DNA from: Lineolata rhizophorae
Taxonomy: Eukaryota; Ascomycota; Dothideomycetes; Lineolatales; Lineolataceae
Assembly: GCA_010093515.1 (NCBI GenBank)
Contig: MU001682.1
Location: forward strand, 854,215-918,214
DNA length: 64,000 nt
Reading direction: 5' to 3'
Each line of letters begins with the position of its first letter. Position 1 is the first letter of the stretch. Of the stretch, positions 36,401-49,000 are shown one piece after another. A model generated the notes under the pieces. The model did not search any database. It was given only the letters and a program-made list of their open reading frames with translations, and was not told the origin of the DNA. The position numbers and the translations under genes are program-made.

Positions 36401-37991
36401 CTACGAATAAGGCAAGACGTTTAGGACCCTTGTTCGTGAAAAGAGCGTATCGCATGCATAATGGTGCCTTAATAAGTTGCGTCTCAGTTCTCAGACTCCT
36501 AGGAATTAGACGTAAAGTAGTCAACACTGAATGCCAGCGGAAACTAGATTCCGAGATAAAAACTAGTTGAGGCAAAATATATGGACAACACACAAGAATC
36601 TGAAAAGGCGCTACATTTCTTCGGGTTTGAGAGATACCATCGCTGCCCGCTAGCACGATTGGAGCGATTTCGAATGCACTGCCTTAGCGCAACCCTACAA
36701 CGTCTCAGGAGTACATGGCTTTCGTTGTTGGGGCGCAAGTTCGCCGGCTACACTAATTCGTTTTGTGTTTTCCCACCCTTGGGGCTCGCGGAATACTAGT
36801 AATTTAGGGATATGCGCTGAAAAAAAGCTGCGTAGGACAGCACAGCAGCATAATATTTGATATGTTGGACAGCATACGGTACGCAGTCGATATTGGCCCG
36901 TGAAAAACCTGGAGGAGAGCCAAGTGTGCTAGAAGACGTTTTTTGGTGTGATTAGAAGCAGTGGGGTAAGTCATGTGTCATCAAGACCAAAGAAAAATTT
37001 TCGATGGCATGGGCACTTCGAGCTATGGCGGAGGGTATCTAGAGCATCGCAGCGGCATCAGTCTGCCCATAGTCATCTGTTCTTCTTAACTCCGCGGCCC
37101 CCACTTTCTGCCAAGTCCATTTCTTGTGCTAACAAGCTTTCTGCTTGACAAAAGCGACCAATCGCAAAGCTCTGCAGCTGACCGGCGGCATCCAAACATC
37201 TCAACGTCCCTCACGCATCCTTTTTCAACTTAACTTCGCACGACCGGTCGCACAGAATCCTCCGCGCCCTCTCTTAGCGCACGAAACTTGGGAGCGTGCA
37301 TCTCGTACGCGCCTGTTGCGTCGCATGCGTGCAACCTCAACGTTCGTTAGACAAAGCCGCTCGACCTAGGTGCGCAAATCTAGCGGACAAGCGGCTCATG
37401 AGCTTTGCAGGGTGTTTTAGGGCTTTTGAAAGTGCCGAGGTATCGCGAAGCGATAGCATTGGTTCACGGGACGGCCGTACGGGGTAGTTGAAGAAAGACG
37501 ACGGTCGTAGCAATGCCGTTGACTCATAACGTGAGATCCTTCCTGCATCCAGGAATGACTCTGCACTACCGGCACGTGACGCCAGCAGCCCTAGATATCT
37601 AAACGGAGCCAGAGGACACCTTCCACCCTCAGCGATCAGTTTGCCAATATATGCTTCCGGCCTCTTTGAATGATCTTTTCATTGTGCATTCATTGTGGTT
37701 TGATTGTCGATTCACGCCTATTCGCCTTGCTCTCCTTAGCCTGTTAACAGTGGCGGGCGATACAGAAGAGGCCTCAGTACAACCATACTCTGCGGTAGGT
37801 TCAAAACAATGCCATATTAATCTGTAGAGGTGTTAGCGAAGGAGGTGTGTGCTTGCTAGACAATATCTTGTGCTAATGAGAAGAACGCACCCCGATCGCA
37901 GAGTCATATCACGCAGATTCCCGTCCAAGCATTATCCGAAAGGCGACAACCCGACTCGCGATCGCCGAAGAAACAGCCAATTCAGCTCGCG
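33441..37991. other. Gene-poor stretch with scattered palindromes
   Basis: No gene is supported. Short frames at 33481-33819 and 34592-34864 show no known domain. Besides the nested hairpin at 34050-34104, ATGTCCT-TTG-AGGACAT occurs near 34240-34256. The 35600-36400 part is AT-rich. Bases 37130-37480 are more GC-rich with short frames that I could not identify. Confidence 0.4.
34050..34104. repeat. Nested hairpin with CACGTGAT arms
   Basis: The outer arms are ATCACGTG (34050-34057) and CACGTGAT (34097-34104). Inside them CCTTTCCC (34073-34080), a 5-nt loop and GGGAAAGG (34086-34093) form a second perfect 8-bp stem. Two perfect 8-bp stems in register within 55 bp are unlikely by chance. CACGTG is also the bHLH E-box core, so two binding sites are an alternative reading. 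Confidence 0.65.
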
Positions 37992-39553
37992 ATGCCACTC
38001 CCACTTCCATCTCTCATGAAATCTTCTGCCTCCGCGCGTTTGGAGTCTCGTCCATCGCCTCCGGCCTCCCCACTACCACAGAAACCGACATCAACCTCTT
38101 CACTAGAGTCTCCAACGGCACCATTGGCACAAGCACTAGGTTCGCCACCCAGCCCCGCTCCGACACCGGCACCGCCGTCGCGGCCCAAACGACCCAGCAC
38201 GCCACTCTTTTGCGCCCACCCCACCTCCTCCCACACTTCCCTCCGCACCTCGCATGCGAGCTCCCTTCAAACGAGCTCCGGTCACGGCCAATCCAGCGTC
38301 GCCAATCCGAGCCACCTCGCGACATCTGCGTCTGGCACATCCCACCAGTCTACCAAATCCAGCCAGTCCGGCAGTGGCAACAGTAGTGAGAGGCGGCGTT
38401 CCACTCACCATGGAAGCAATTCCCCACCGCCGAAAATTTTCATTCGCAAAGCGCGCAGGAGCGATATCAGAGCCATGGCGAGCGTCTGTTCCGAGGCATT
38501 CTGGAATGACGATCTCTTTGGTGAGCTGATACATCCAGCCCGGGCCAAGTTCCCAAGCGATTTCGAGCAATACTTTCGGAGGAGGGAGAGAGAATCATGG
38601 TGGAATAGGGAAAAGGAGGTTTGGGTCGCGGTTGTGGTGAAGAAAAGGAAGGGAAGGGGAAAAGATAAAGAAACGGAAGTTGCGAGAACAGAAGAGCGAG
38701 AAGTGGTGATTGGTGTAGCGGAGTGGCAGAGGATTGGTTGTGGAGTATGGGCTAGGGGCAGACAAAAGAAGAGGACTACATTTGCCAAAGCAGAAGAAAA
38801 GCACCCGGAAACTGAAGAACCCAAAGGCAGTTGTGAAAACAACAGTGCAGGCAATACCAATTATGACATATATATGAAGATCAGAGAAGACCCGGTGTGG
38901 TATGACACTCGTAAGTGTTCTCACTGAATGTTTACACGGCGGTTTAATAACTGTATTCTGTAGGGCTTCTACTCCGCCCGCTCTCTCGTGTTTTCAACGC
39001 TACGAGCAAGCTCCTTTCCCCCAACCGTGCCGCAAATCCGAAAATGCTAGACGTACTCGATCGCGCCCATGTCTACTATGGACGTTTCTGGGAGGAGTCT
39101 TGGCAAGACGAGCAAAGGCGTAAAGCACAAGCGCAGGCTATGGATGCTCCTAATCCTACCTCGACCTCAAATGCTGTAGGAACCCCAACTACTCTGACTA
39201 CCGAACGAATTCCGGCTCTCACACAGCAACCCGTGCTACCACGTCGTCCCCACAATCATTCCCTTCACCTCGATCTCCTCGGCGTCCGCCCGGCGTATCA
39301 AGGCTACGGGGCGGGCCGTGCCTTGGTCGCTTGGGGCATCGAGCGCGCGCGTAGGGAAGGTAACATTAGCGCGAGCGTGGTGAGTGCCCCAGGGAAGGAA
39401 CGGTTTTATCGGAGATGCGGTTTTGGCGTCAGCGTAGGGTGGATTACCGAGGGTGATGGCAATCCTTTAAGAGGCCACTTAAGGGGTGGAGAAGTGTTGT
39501 TCTGGGACGGCGATGGCGATGGAGATGGTGGGGAGAAGGGCATTGGCGCCTAA
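37992..39553 (+). CDS. GNAT-family N-acetyltransferase
   Basis: Two exons, 37992-38910 and 38964-39553, encode 502 residues. The 53-bp intron has a GTAAGT donor and a TGTAG acceptor, and the split Arg codon (R307) is restored. The first ~147 residues are Ser/Pro/Thr-rich and probably disordered. The GNAT fold begins at K148 (KIFIRKARRSDIRAMASVCS). The acetyl-CoA-binding motif A is VRPAYQGYGAGRALVAWG, with Q419-G420-Y-G422-A-G424 as the pyrophosphate loop, and ERFYRRCGF (452-460) follows as in the motif B region. A charged insert of about 200 residues separates the two halves, much longer than in a minimal GNAT domain. The acceptor substrate is unknown. Relatives in fungi are usually annotated only as acetyltransferases. 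The C-terminus is Gly/Asp-rich. An alternative start is M9. Confidence 0.85.
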
Positions 39554-40479
39554 TGGGCTTGGAAATTGTTTGTGTGCAAGATGGAAATGGGGTGTCTTCG
39601 GAGAAGCAAATGACGAAAAAGTATGTATTTAGTTGAATACACGATATACAACTCTCGTGTTTAGACTTTCACTGCTAATGAAAAGTAATTAAATGCCTGG
39701 GTTATGAAAGTGATAGGTATGATTATTTTTCATTTCGTAAATTAGAAATCACGTAGATGTGAATAACTAAACTTAACAAGATTTTAGACAAGTACGAGTT
39801 TATCAAGCTTGCCTGCTAAAAGAGAGCCATGGCAGATCTAGGAGATAGGCAACCTTGTGGCTTCTTGATAGAAATATTGGAGACCACAAGCAGCAGAAAA
39901 TGCAGCCTTAAAGGCGCAGAGAACTCACGTAAGCCAACACCAGGACACGGCCACGTCGTGTCAAGTCTGCATCAAGTTTGATATAGGTAAGCAAATTCTT
40001 CCTAGTGTGTACCTGGCTGACTGGCCTGCCGTACTACATTGCTATGCATTCATCGCCCACCTGACACTGGCAGAATTTTTTAATGCAGAATTATAAATTC
40101 ACTCTGCGAATATGGCAAAATACAACAAAGCTAGTATAGCTATATTCGCTCGCTCTAATATTGGTAGAGTTTAGTAAGTTATGTCGAATATTGTTATACC
40201 AACATCTCTGCGACCCCGAACGAGCATTATTGTAGCCGGAGGTTACGCAACCAGCATTGCAAACTAGAAAACAGCAGTTACATCAACTTTCTAACTTGTA
40301 TATCTGCAAAACAGTTTCGCGGCGGTTAAGTTATATGCTATAAATAATTTAGAGAAGTAGTTGCAGTACAACACAGTAGTCTCCGGACAAGAGTTAGATC
40401 GACTAATAAGATCGACTAACATATGAGCGGAAATAAAAATGGGAATATCAGTTAGTGACCTTTATCAAGAGGCGACCAG
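39554..40479. other. AT-rich 3' flank of the GNAT gene, nothing seen
   Basis: No coding frame, RNA gene or repeat can be supported. Low GC contrasts sharply with the gene just upstream. Confidence 0.45.
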
Positions 40480-41300
40480 TTTTCTTGGCATTTAAAAATA
40501 CCATGAGCGGCTGCCTCCACCAATGCTCGTCCCTCACTTCGAATTGAGTTCTTATGCTGATCCTTTGCTTGGTACTGCTATAGAGTTTTTCAAGCTCTTC
40601 TAGAGCCTAGCCAACGTGCTTCCAGCTGTTTTCAATTCCTTTGCGGTGTTTTTCGACGTTATCAGCAATAACAAAGGATAGAGCATGACGGTCTTCCGGG
40701 TTTCTATACATGTTGAGTACGTTACAGTCTACGGTTGTAACTAGATTGCGTTATACGATTGCTCGAAAGTGATACCATTGTGGGGAACTTACAACCATTA
40801 CAGATAAAAGAAGGTTATTTATTCTTATCCTCAAAGCTAGGGTCGCGAGCCTAAATTCAGAACTCATCACCGCAGACTGTTGGCACTAAGCAAAGAGGAA
40901 AATGTTCTTCAGAATTAGCCGATATTGTTTGTTTGATATGATTCTCTAGCCCTCGAAGAAGCCCTGATACTATCTCGCGTAGCACACTTCTATATCCGTA
41001 ATATCAGGCTCCAATTTATACCCTTGCCAACGACGGACCTAGTCTTCGATGGTGATAAGCTGTCTTAGGACGTCCCTGAACCTCAGTGCTATGTCGCCGA
41101 AAACCCTCAGCTTACCTTTGTCGCTAGACTCGAAGTCCACAAGAAATTCAAGCTCTTTAAGATCCTTTGCAGTCCCTGAAACAGTTGCTGCCGTTTTCGT
41201 CAAGGCCGTAGTATCATCAGGTGTGGACACCAGTATCAAGATCTTAGCCAGGCAAACAGATGGCGTTATTATAGAAACTGTCGGCCAAGATAATCACACT
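40480..41300 (-). pseudogene. Decayed protein-coding region, family unknown
   Basis: Several adjacent minus-strand stretches read as ordinary protein but lie in different frames and are interrupted by stops. Examples are TAATVSGTAKDLKELEFLVD and GDIALRFRDVLRQLITIED (41039-41239), LREIVSGLLRGLENHIKQ near 40940, and EDRHALSFVIADNVEKHRKG near 40680. They are helical, charged and in the right order for one protein. The overall look recalls the helical N-termini of large fungal STAND/ankyrin proteins, but this is a weak impression. At least one stop and two frame changes separate the pieces, so it is most likely a dead gene; unrecognised introns are the alternative. Confidence 0.4.
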
Positions 41301-42099
41301 GCGCGAGGAAGTTGACGACGCAACGCTAATGTTTGGTCCTAGATACAACTGCAGACCTGTCAAAAAGCGCAAATAATGGAGATATAGAGAAGCTTTGACA
41401 AAGCTATAGACAAGAGAAAGAAAGGTAGAGCTTTGCACTCACTCAGAAAGAGGACCAAACTGGCCTTTTATTCTTAATAGCAGCTACTCCAGCTACAATT
41501 CACAGCCTGCGAGTTATGAATCCGCCAGAAATATAACAATGCGTCCCTTAGGATGTGATTACGGAACGTGAATAGAGATATTTAGAGCTGAATTCCTAGT
41601 TTGTCACTGCATATAGGCAAGAGTCTCACAAAAGGTGAGATGAAGTTAGCTTCCGGACATTACGCGTCCACAATGGGAAACGGGTCCGTAATACTGCAAT
41701 TAACACTACAAACGTGACTCTGGGAGTTTCTAGTCTAGCCAAGCCCTGCGCTCGAACATTCTAGCCGGAGTTTCAAACATCGTAGTCTTCAAATACGAGA
41801 ATTTCTGCTTTTAAGCGGTCTCTGGCCTATCAGCGGACTTATTCGAATAGAACAACTGATATTAGGACGCTTCTAGTGGAAAGAGCAACTTCACTCGACA
41901 CGGCCCATGGATTCAAGCTTATCTAAGTACCGTGGGGCTGATTTAAGAACCTGCATATATGGCCGATAATCTAGAACGCTAGGTTTCACGCGACGGAGCG
42001 GCCCGAAGCATGTTCCTAGCCCTGCCCTTAATCCTTGTCCCTGACATTCTATCGACCAGGTCCCCGGTGAAGGTGTGCTGGAGGTCTGGCCTTGGATGT

Positions 42100-43380
42100 G
42101 TGGAGCAAATCACGACGATGTGTCAGCGCGGAGTCTCCGGGACGGTGTGAGGCGGAGCGAGACCGTTGGTTGAAGTCCTATGACGAAACATGGTCAGCAT
42201 ATAGCGCCGTATCCTGCAGCGGGAGCTAGCAGGGTCGAGGCACATTTCGGCTGGAACAAAGACCGAGACAGCTTCATATTTCTGTCCCTCGGAGCTGTTC
42301 GTAGCAGTTGTGAAGGTTGCTGTGATCTTCTCGAACGTCTCTCTTTCCTTCGCAGTCAAAACTGTTAGCACTCTGATACCGAGATAAAAGTTTGCTAACG
42401 GCTATTATACGTACACTCAGGTCCTAGGCAAAACCAAATTATCAGCACCAAGCACCGTTCCCTGTGGAAGTGTGTTCCTCCTCCACCGGACGGTCGGGTC
42501 CGGCGCTGCCCTATCACGGCTCGGTTTTGCCCTCCACTTCCAGGCCATGATAAGACGTTCAAAATCGGAAGGATCATGCCCCCAACAGATTTCTCCACGT
42601 GATGTGGTCGAACGGGTGGCTGATCTCTGGTCGGCACATGGCGGCGAAGATGCATGCGCTTGCCAGAGGGGTGGCATGATAGGGCTCAGCCCAACTGCAA
42701 GCGTGGGAGTAACTAGCCAATGCTAGCTTAGTGTTAGAATCTCGGATAATGAAATACTGTGGACGCATAAGGTATCATTATGCAACTTGTCTGTTTGGAT
42801 CCATGATGTGCTGCCTCGATAGACATTTGGTTGTCATACAGGGTGAACTTCACGGTCGCAATATCAATATTGAGCCCACACAAAAGCATTTTGCAGTTGA
42901 AAGTTTTGATAATTAAACCAACTTAGGTGCCAAAATTGCGTCAGAAGATGCGATTAACGCATAATGCTGCATGCCTACATAGCTGTCTAGCTCTCCAGAA
43001 GTTCTGAACCAAAATATCCTAATTTTGAGACCTGGAAGCGCCGCAACATCGCAAAAATGTCGTGAGGAGAAAGCGCCACCACATCAAGCGCCTCATTTCC
43101 AAGCGCTTCCCGCAGACGCGGCTCTCCGCTTTCATAGAAACAGCAGGCCCGTACTCCCGCAAACCAGGGCGAACCGGCGGCCTGAATGATTCGTACAATG
43201 TTCAACCCACCGTGACTCAGGCCAAATTTAGGCCACTGCGAGCTTTGTGCGACCGCATTCATGGCGAAAAATGAGTTCTGACCTTTCAAACGGTCTGGAA
43301 ACTCTAGAACCACATGTGACAGCCTCGTGATGCGATCAGCCGAGTTAAAGCCCTAGTGAAATCAGAATGGTAAGCTGCAT
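42100..43380 (-). pseudogene. Possible decayed or intron-rich unknown gene
   Basis: The best piece is 43352-42987, a 122-codon open stretch without an ATG start that reads like protein (GLSHGGLNIVRIIQAAGSPW, then FYESGEPRLREALGNEALD). It is preceded by a plausible acceptor (CTGATTTCACTAG). Downstream, coding-like stretches in other frames occur at 42730-42580 (HPFDHITWRNLLGA), 42600-42420 (WGHDPSDFERLIMAWKWR) and 42371-42123 (LTAKERETFEKITATF). The last two can be joined by a GTACGT...ACAG intron only if a different frame is used upstream. I do not recognise the family. The order on one strand suggests one locus, broken or wrongly resolved. Confidence 0.3.
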
Positions 43381-43796
43381 GTTTGCCTAGCAAACGTGAA
43401 TGCGTTGCCTTTGTTTGCCCCTTTGCAAATGTGTGCCTTGGCATAAATAGACGGCTCTCAGCTCTTGTGATGTTTCTTCTTCCTTTTCCATCTCAGACCT
43501 CTTTTAGCCTTTGGGAGGTGACGGCCACGTGATTCCAGGTATGCGCCTTCTCTCCAGCATAAATTGTGTTTCTTTACTTTGCTCTCTTCCCTCTCCTTTC
43601 TCCTTTTCCTTAGTCATAGAGAAGAAACTGACCGATGAGCGCACGATATGTAAGTCACCTTTCTTCTCGTTTACTCCTTTCCCTTTGCCACCATCGGCAT
43701 GCCCTTACGATCATGACATGTATGTCACTGTTGCTTACAACGTGATGTTATTTTACCTCAACTCCAGAAACCCTTCCCTCAAGTCAACAAAAGCTC

Positions 43797-44123
43797 CTAC
43801 ATCCTCTCCCTTGTTTTTTTTTTCTTTCCTTTTCTTCGGTCCACCTGGCCGGCTGTTCTAATCATTGTCCAACACTGACCGATGTACTTCAAGCAGACCT
43901 TGGTCTTCGGGATGCCGGCGAGTCCGGACGCACATCCTAGACACCTTGTCGCTCTTAGTGGGAGCTGGGGGCACGATGGATCCCGGTCGTGGCGCAAGGT
44001 GTTGGCTACGCCGCGTCGGAGCGAGTCTTCGGTAGCATCATATAGTGGCCGCCCCTGCATTGGTCGTCGTAGGGCCGTGATCCTAGAGTAAAATGGACTT
44101 TGAAGCGTGGGATTGCTCGCCAT
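43797..44123 (-). CDS. Hypothetical 108-residue ORF, weak
   Basis: This frame starts at a true ATG (44123), MASNPTLQSPFYSRITALRR. It contains five cysteines and ends in a Lys/Arg-rich tail (KGKKKKTRERM) encoded by the complement of a C/T-rich tract. No domain, signal peptide or homologue is recognised. The tail looks like run-on into non-coding DNA, so a real gene, if any, would be shorter or spliced. It lies upstream of, and on the same strand as, the decayed locus at 42100-43380. Confidence 0.2.
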   Translation of the reverse strand: MASNPTLQSPFYSRITALRRPMQGRPLYDATEDSLRRGVANTLRHDRDPSCPQLPLRATRCLGCASGLAGIPKTKVCLKYIGQCWTMIRTAGQVDRRKGKKKKTRERM

Positions 44124-44832
44124 GTCGTCCGTCCATGGCTGGTGGGTTGTCCGTGCTTGTCCGACATACCTTGTAACTTCAGATAGGAAATTTGAAGATG
44201 CTTTTCTTGTTTGTTTGACGTAAGAACAGCTGTTTGATCTATGTGATTTTGGTGGAGTCCGCGCTGTTGATCCGTTCTGTTTATGACTAGGTACGTTGCT
44301 GCCTTCTCTACTCTGCTGCTAGAAACCGTTTATCTGAAGGATAGCAAGAGTCAGGCATCCCACATGTCACATTAGCATCATTGCTGACGCTGGACGCACG
44401 GATTTCAGGAATCCACGATCCGAGCATCATGACGTTGCATTTCGAGCTCCCCAAAGGGGTAACTCCGCTCCTGCAGCTTTCATTGTGACAGCCCACGATA
44501 GCTGTTCATTCCACTTTTCTCGCAGTGCGGATACCGTCTGCTCACTTTACCCAAAGTGGCAATTTCGAAGGCTGTCATGGTGTTGTGGCGCACGGCCATC
44601 GGCCCGACCGCAGCCGATTGCCGGCAGGATCGTGGTTGCAAATAGTAACACTATCTGCATGGGCAGCATCGTCGAATCAGTTTGATTTCTAGCCCTCTAC
44701 CTATTCACTTGGTCATCTAGATCCAGTTTCTAAGCATTTCTCAGCAATACCTTATCGAGCTTCCTCTCCCACCGACTCCACGCGCCAAAAACAACAAGCC
44801 CAGTCCTCCCTGCAAAGTCTCCCTGCAACACC

Positions 44833-46064
44833 ATGCCAAATCGCCGACCACCGTCACCACCATCACAGGTATCTCTATCAGACCCACCTTCTGCAATCGG
44901 CAAACAGCTCAGTCACTCTCTCCCTCCCTTCCTGCCGGCCGTCCTCCTTTGGCAGCTTGGCTCCTCCATAGCTCCCCCTCCCAGATCCCATGACGAAAAA
45001 GCAAGCTCGCACGCAACCCATACGCTCGGTCCGCGCCGGCGACGGCGCCGATAAGAACGCATATGCTTCCACACCCCTAGGCGGAGATTCGCGGGACGAG
45101 AGGGCGCACCGTTAACGCCGGGCGCAGTCACACGAGCAACGCTCGTCCCGCGCGAGCGCGCGTGGCTCGGCCGGCGTCCTCGTCGTATCTTCCCCATGGG
45201 AAGGGGAGGCGGCTGAGCGAAAAGGCGGCGCGGGCGTCCTTCCGGATCGCGGAGCTGCAAAGGCGGAGGGAGCATTTAGGTGGTGATCGGCGGCGGGCGG
45301 ACGCGAGAAACGGCGGCTCGAGCCCGGAGAGATAGGCTTTTCAGTGGGTTTAGAGATACACTACACGTACGCACACCGGGATCGCTAGTGGACTGGATAG
45401 CTTCGGTCTGGGCATGACGCTATCCCACTCGCTACATGGCCATAGGCACACGCCTATCTGCCTACTTGCCCTGTTCTGGCGTCTCTTCCGGAGGTAAGCA
45501 CCAAGTACCCGGGCCCTCTACTACAGTTCTCGTGTACCTCGCACCTCCAGCAACCAGGCCTGCGGCGCCATCCGTCCCACGATGCATCCACCATCCCCGT
45601 CGCCGCTAATATCGACTCCCGTCCAACTCGGCAGGTCGCACTCTAGCCGCTCTGACACAGCCAACCACGTCCGTCAGGCTAGCAGCCCTAGCCTCGCTTC
45701 GGGCGCCAAGCACAACTTTAATATATTGACGCCCCGTCGAGCGCGCGCGCACCTGGACACACTCGCAACCCCCGGAGCGAAGCCGTGAGGGCCTTGGGAC
45801 GGGCAAGCCGCGGCCACGGATGAGCCGGACGTGGCGGCCATCGAGGTCATGCTGGACGAGGTCAGGAAGGCGCTCGGCGTGCTCCGACGGCCATATGCGC
45901 CTGGCCCAAGCCCCAAGGGAAGCATCATCCGCACATCTACCTTCACTGACACAGACAGGAGCTCGGACGAAGCCGCTGCCATCCTTATCCCAGACAACCC
46001 GATCGCGTGCTCGGAACGTAACTATCCTCCCGGCCTCCTTGATCCCGGAAGTCCAACACGGTAG
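44833..46064 (+). pseudogene. Possible broken or spliced unknown gene
   Basis: GC-rich plus-strand sequence contains protein-like stretches in several frames. A start at 44833 (MPNRRPPSPPSQ) can be followed by a GTATCT...CATAG intron into LPLPDPMTKKQARTQP and KNAYASTPLGGDSRDERAHR (to 45113). RRLSEKAARASFRIAELQRR lies near 45210-45270. One frame carries HPPSPSPLISTPVQLGRSHS (45582) and, after a single stop, AAIEVMLDEVRKALGVLRRP (from 45837) to 46064. The pieces suggest a basic, Ser/Pro-rich protein with helical segments. Family unknown. Stops and frame changes favour a relic; additional introns cannot be excluded. Confidence 0.3.
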
Positions 46065-49000
46065 TCGGCATTGGGATGCGCAGCGGCCAGGGAGCGGAGT
46101 GAGGATGCCATGGGACCCCAACGGCTCACCGGCCGCTCATGGACAAGACGGCGCAGCACTGTTCAATATTGTTGTGCAGCAGTGCGGGATCCACTACGGG
46201 GGGACAACGGCCGAGTTCGCGAGCCACACGCTGCGTCGGTCGACGCCCGTTGGCGACGCGGTCATCGTGCGGGAAGGATGGGGGGGAAGCCAGGAGATTA
46301 ATCAACGCAGCACGTGGCGCAGCCAAAGTAAGCAGCAAAAAAACAATCCGACGCTTTGTCCTAGGAGCAGGAGAATTTTCCACGCGGGCGCAAATTGCAA
46401 TATCTCTCCGCTGGCATGGAAGAAAATCTCTTTGGGTTAATTCTTCGCGAGACCGGACGGACATGGGGCGTATCCGGGAAAAGCGTGCTGGACCTAGGGA
46501 ACGCGAGTGTGAGATATAGTACTGGAAGGGATTTACACGCCGTGTCCCAGGTACCAACTACGCCGCACTCAATGTAGGGCTGGAGTGGGTACCTACCTAC
46601 CCGCCTGCTCCAGGGCAAAGCCGCAGCGTCGGATCTAGGCGCTGTGCGACACCGGGTCTGGTCGGTCGCGATGAGCAGACCAGAGCATGTCCGAGGACCG
46701 AGGGATGACACTTGAACGGGCAGTGAGTTTGATGGCGGTGCTACACCCACTCGTCTACCTACCTGCCTGCTCGCAGCTCTCTGCCGTTGCTGTTGCCTGC
46801 ATCCATTCTGCTATCGAGCCAGCCTCGACTGACGGATTCTCGTGTTGCGAACCAACCAACCAGTCGAGTCCGTGGATCCGCAGCGTCTCAACGCGCTGCC
46901 TGCCGCCCCCAAGCCGCTGAGTGCAACGTCGCAAAGGCCAAAGATATCATCCTCTTCGCATTCAGCATATCCGTTTGCCAATTTTAGCCTCCCCGATGGC
47001 ATGTCTCATCGAACAGCGGCGTCACCTTTCGTTTCTAGCAAATGCCTGCGCTCTGCTACATTGGCCGGCTTATGCGTCATCCACGGCCCCTTCTGAGAAT
47101 CTGACTGGCTCGACACGTCAATTGAAGGTGCCAAATGGAGACTTTTCTGCTCGGTCGGTATCCACACAGGACGTGGATGGCGCTGCGCTGTGGGAGAGAT
47201 AATGCGGGAGTGAGAAGGAGTGCGTGATAGCGTTGCTGATGGACGGCCGGGCGACGATGCAATGGAAGGAACAGCCAGCCATCCACGCCGACTGTGCATC
47301 CAACCAGCAAGTGAACAGGCCAGCGAGCTCACTGAGGCCGTTCGGGTGTTGACATGTCAGTCCGCAGTGACGCAGTTGGCTGATGGGCGCCTCACATCCC
47401 CAACCGCCAACTGACACCACCTACACCTAACCACGCATCCACCACTGACCCACACTCTCCCGATCTGTTGCGACGCCTGCTCCGCCTTATCAGCAGCGTC
47501 TACACGTAGGCCTCCGATCTCTCCACACACACTCTCTCGCCCTTTCAGACGCACAAGCACACAGCCAGCGCGTCCCCAGAGCACAAAAATGCTTATCGGA
47601 CGCCCCTCCTTCCGGAAACGAGCCCCGCCAGCCGCCCCCTTGTGACGCTTTTGGCACAAGTAGGCCATCCAGCAGCAGATGCTGGCTGCGGCGGTGGCTC
47701 CGACCTCGCTCGAGCCCCCTAGGAAAACTAGCGCGCTAGCGCCAAGCGAGCGAGCGAGCGGGCCGTTTTGGTCGAGGCGATCTGTGCGCGCACAACCCCC
47801 CCGCTCCCCCCCCTTTGGTTTTTCCCGAGTGGACCGAGGAGGGAGAAGGAGGACAGGGAGGAGGACAGGGATGCAACCCCCCCTTTCCCTGCCCCAGGCG
47901 CTTGTGGCTCCGCGACATGGGAGATTGGCGAGCGAGGGCCCTGGTTAAAGTTTGTCCCGATTCTATCCTCGTGAGATGCGTCTGTGGCTTGCCGTCGCCG
48001 GTGTGGTGGTGGTGCGTCTATCTGGTTGGATCGGATGCGGATGGCGCCGATAGGCGGGAGCTAGATAGGTGAGTGCGGGTGGATTGCTTGCTTGGCTTCC
48101 TGCCTACTTTTTTTTATCTTGATTTGGTAGGTATGTTGTTGCTGTGTATCTTGGTCAAAAAAGTAGGCTGGTTAGTTTTTCAGCCTATTTTTTTACTTGT
48201 TTTCTCCTTATTGTGCGTATTTTAGGCGTTTTATGGACCCAGATGGACCTGTTTTGACGTAGTTTCTCAAGCTGCCTATACTGTTAATTATTTTAGGAAC
48301 GAGTAAGGAGATAGGCGGAACACTTGGGAGAGGTATTTCTGACTCGCGAAATGTTGCTTTCTACCGAGCATATGCCCTCTAGCCGTACTGCACCGCCAGC
48401 AAACTCACCACCACTTCACGCATACCTCCGAAACATGTTTCTTATCGGCGCAGAGTTACATCCATCCCCTTCCGCGCCTCGCCTCAGGTCTGCTGAAGCC
48501 ACTCAGCACTGTTCCGTTTTAACTTTTGACTGTTGTCGAAAATGGCTTTACTTCCGATTCGTGTCCTGTCCCGCCTACTTTTGCACCCGCCCTAATTGCT
48601 ATTGACTCTCCTTCTTTCCCGGGCCCTATTGCGTACTACATAAACCCCGGGCCTTCCTCGAACCGGAAGCTGAGAAGTGAACCGCATTAATATACATGCC
48701 TACAAGCCTGTCTTCCTTCTAGGCAAAAGTAGAAGGACAATCTCGCTCCCCCCAGCATCAATTTATTTTCACCTACTTTCTTCATCTATCGGCGTCCCCA
48801 GGACCTGGACGCGAGCGTTCTGTGTCGCTGGCATTGCCGCGTCGCCGACGTCAATAGTCGGGGAGCACTTTCCGGGTTCGCAGGTAACTGAACATTATTC
48901 TTCTTTTCTGTTAGGCAACTGACTTAGTCGACTGGAAGACAGAGAAGCCAAGAAAATCGATTTCATGCCGTGCCAATGGGCGAACATCCCACTTTACTTT

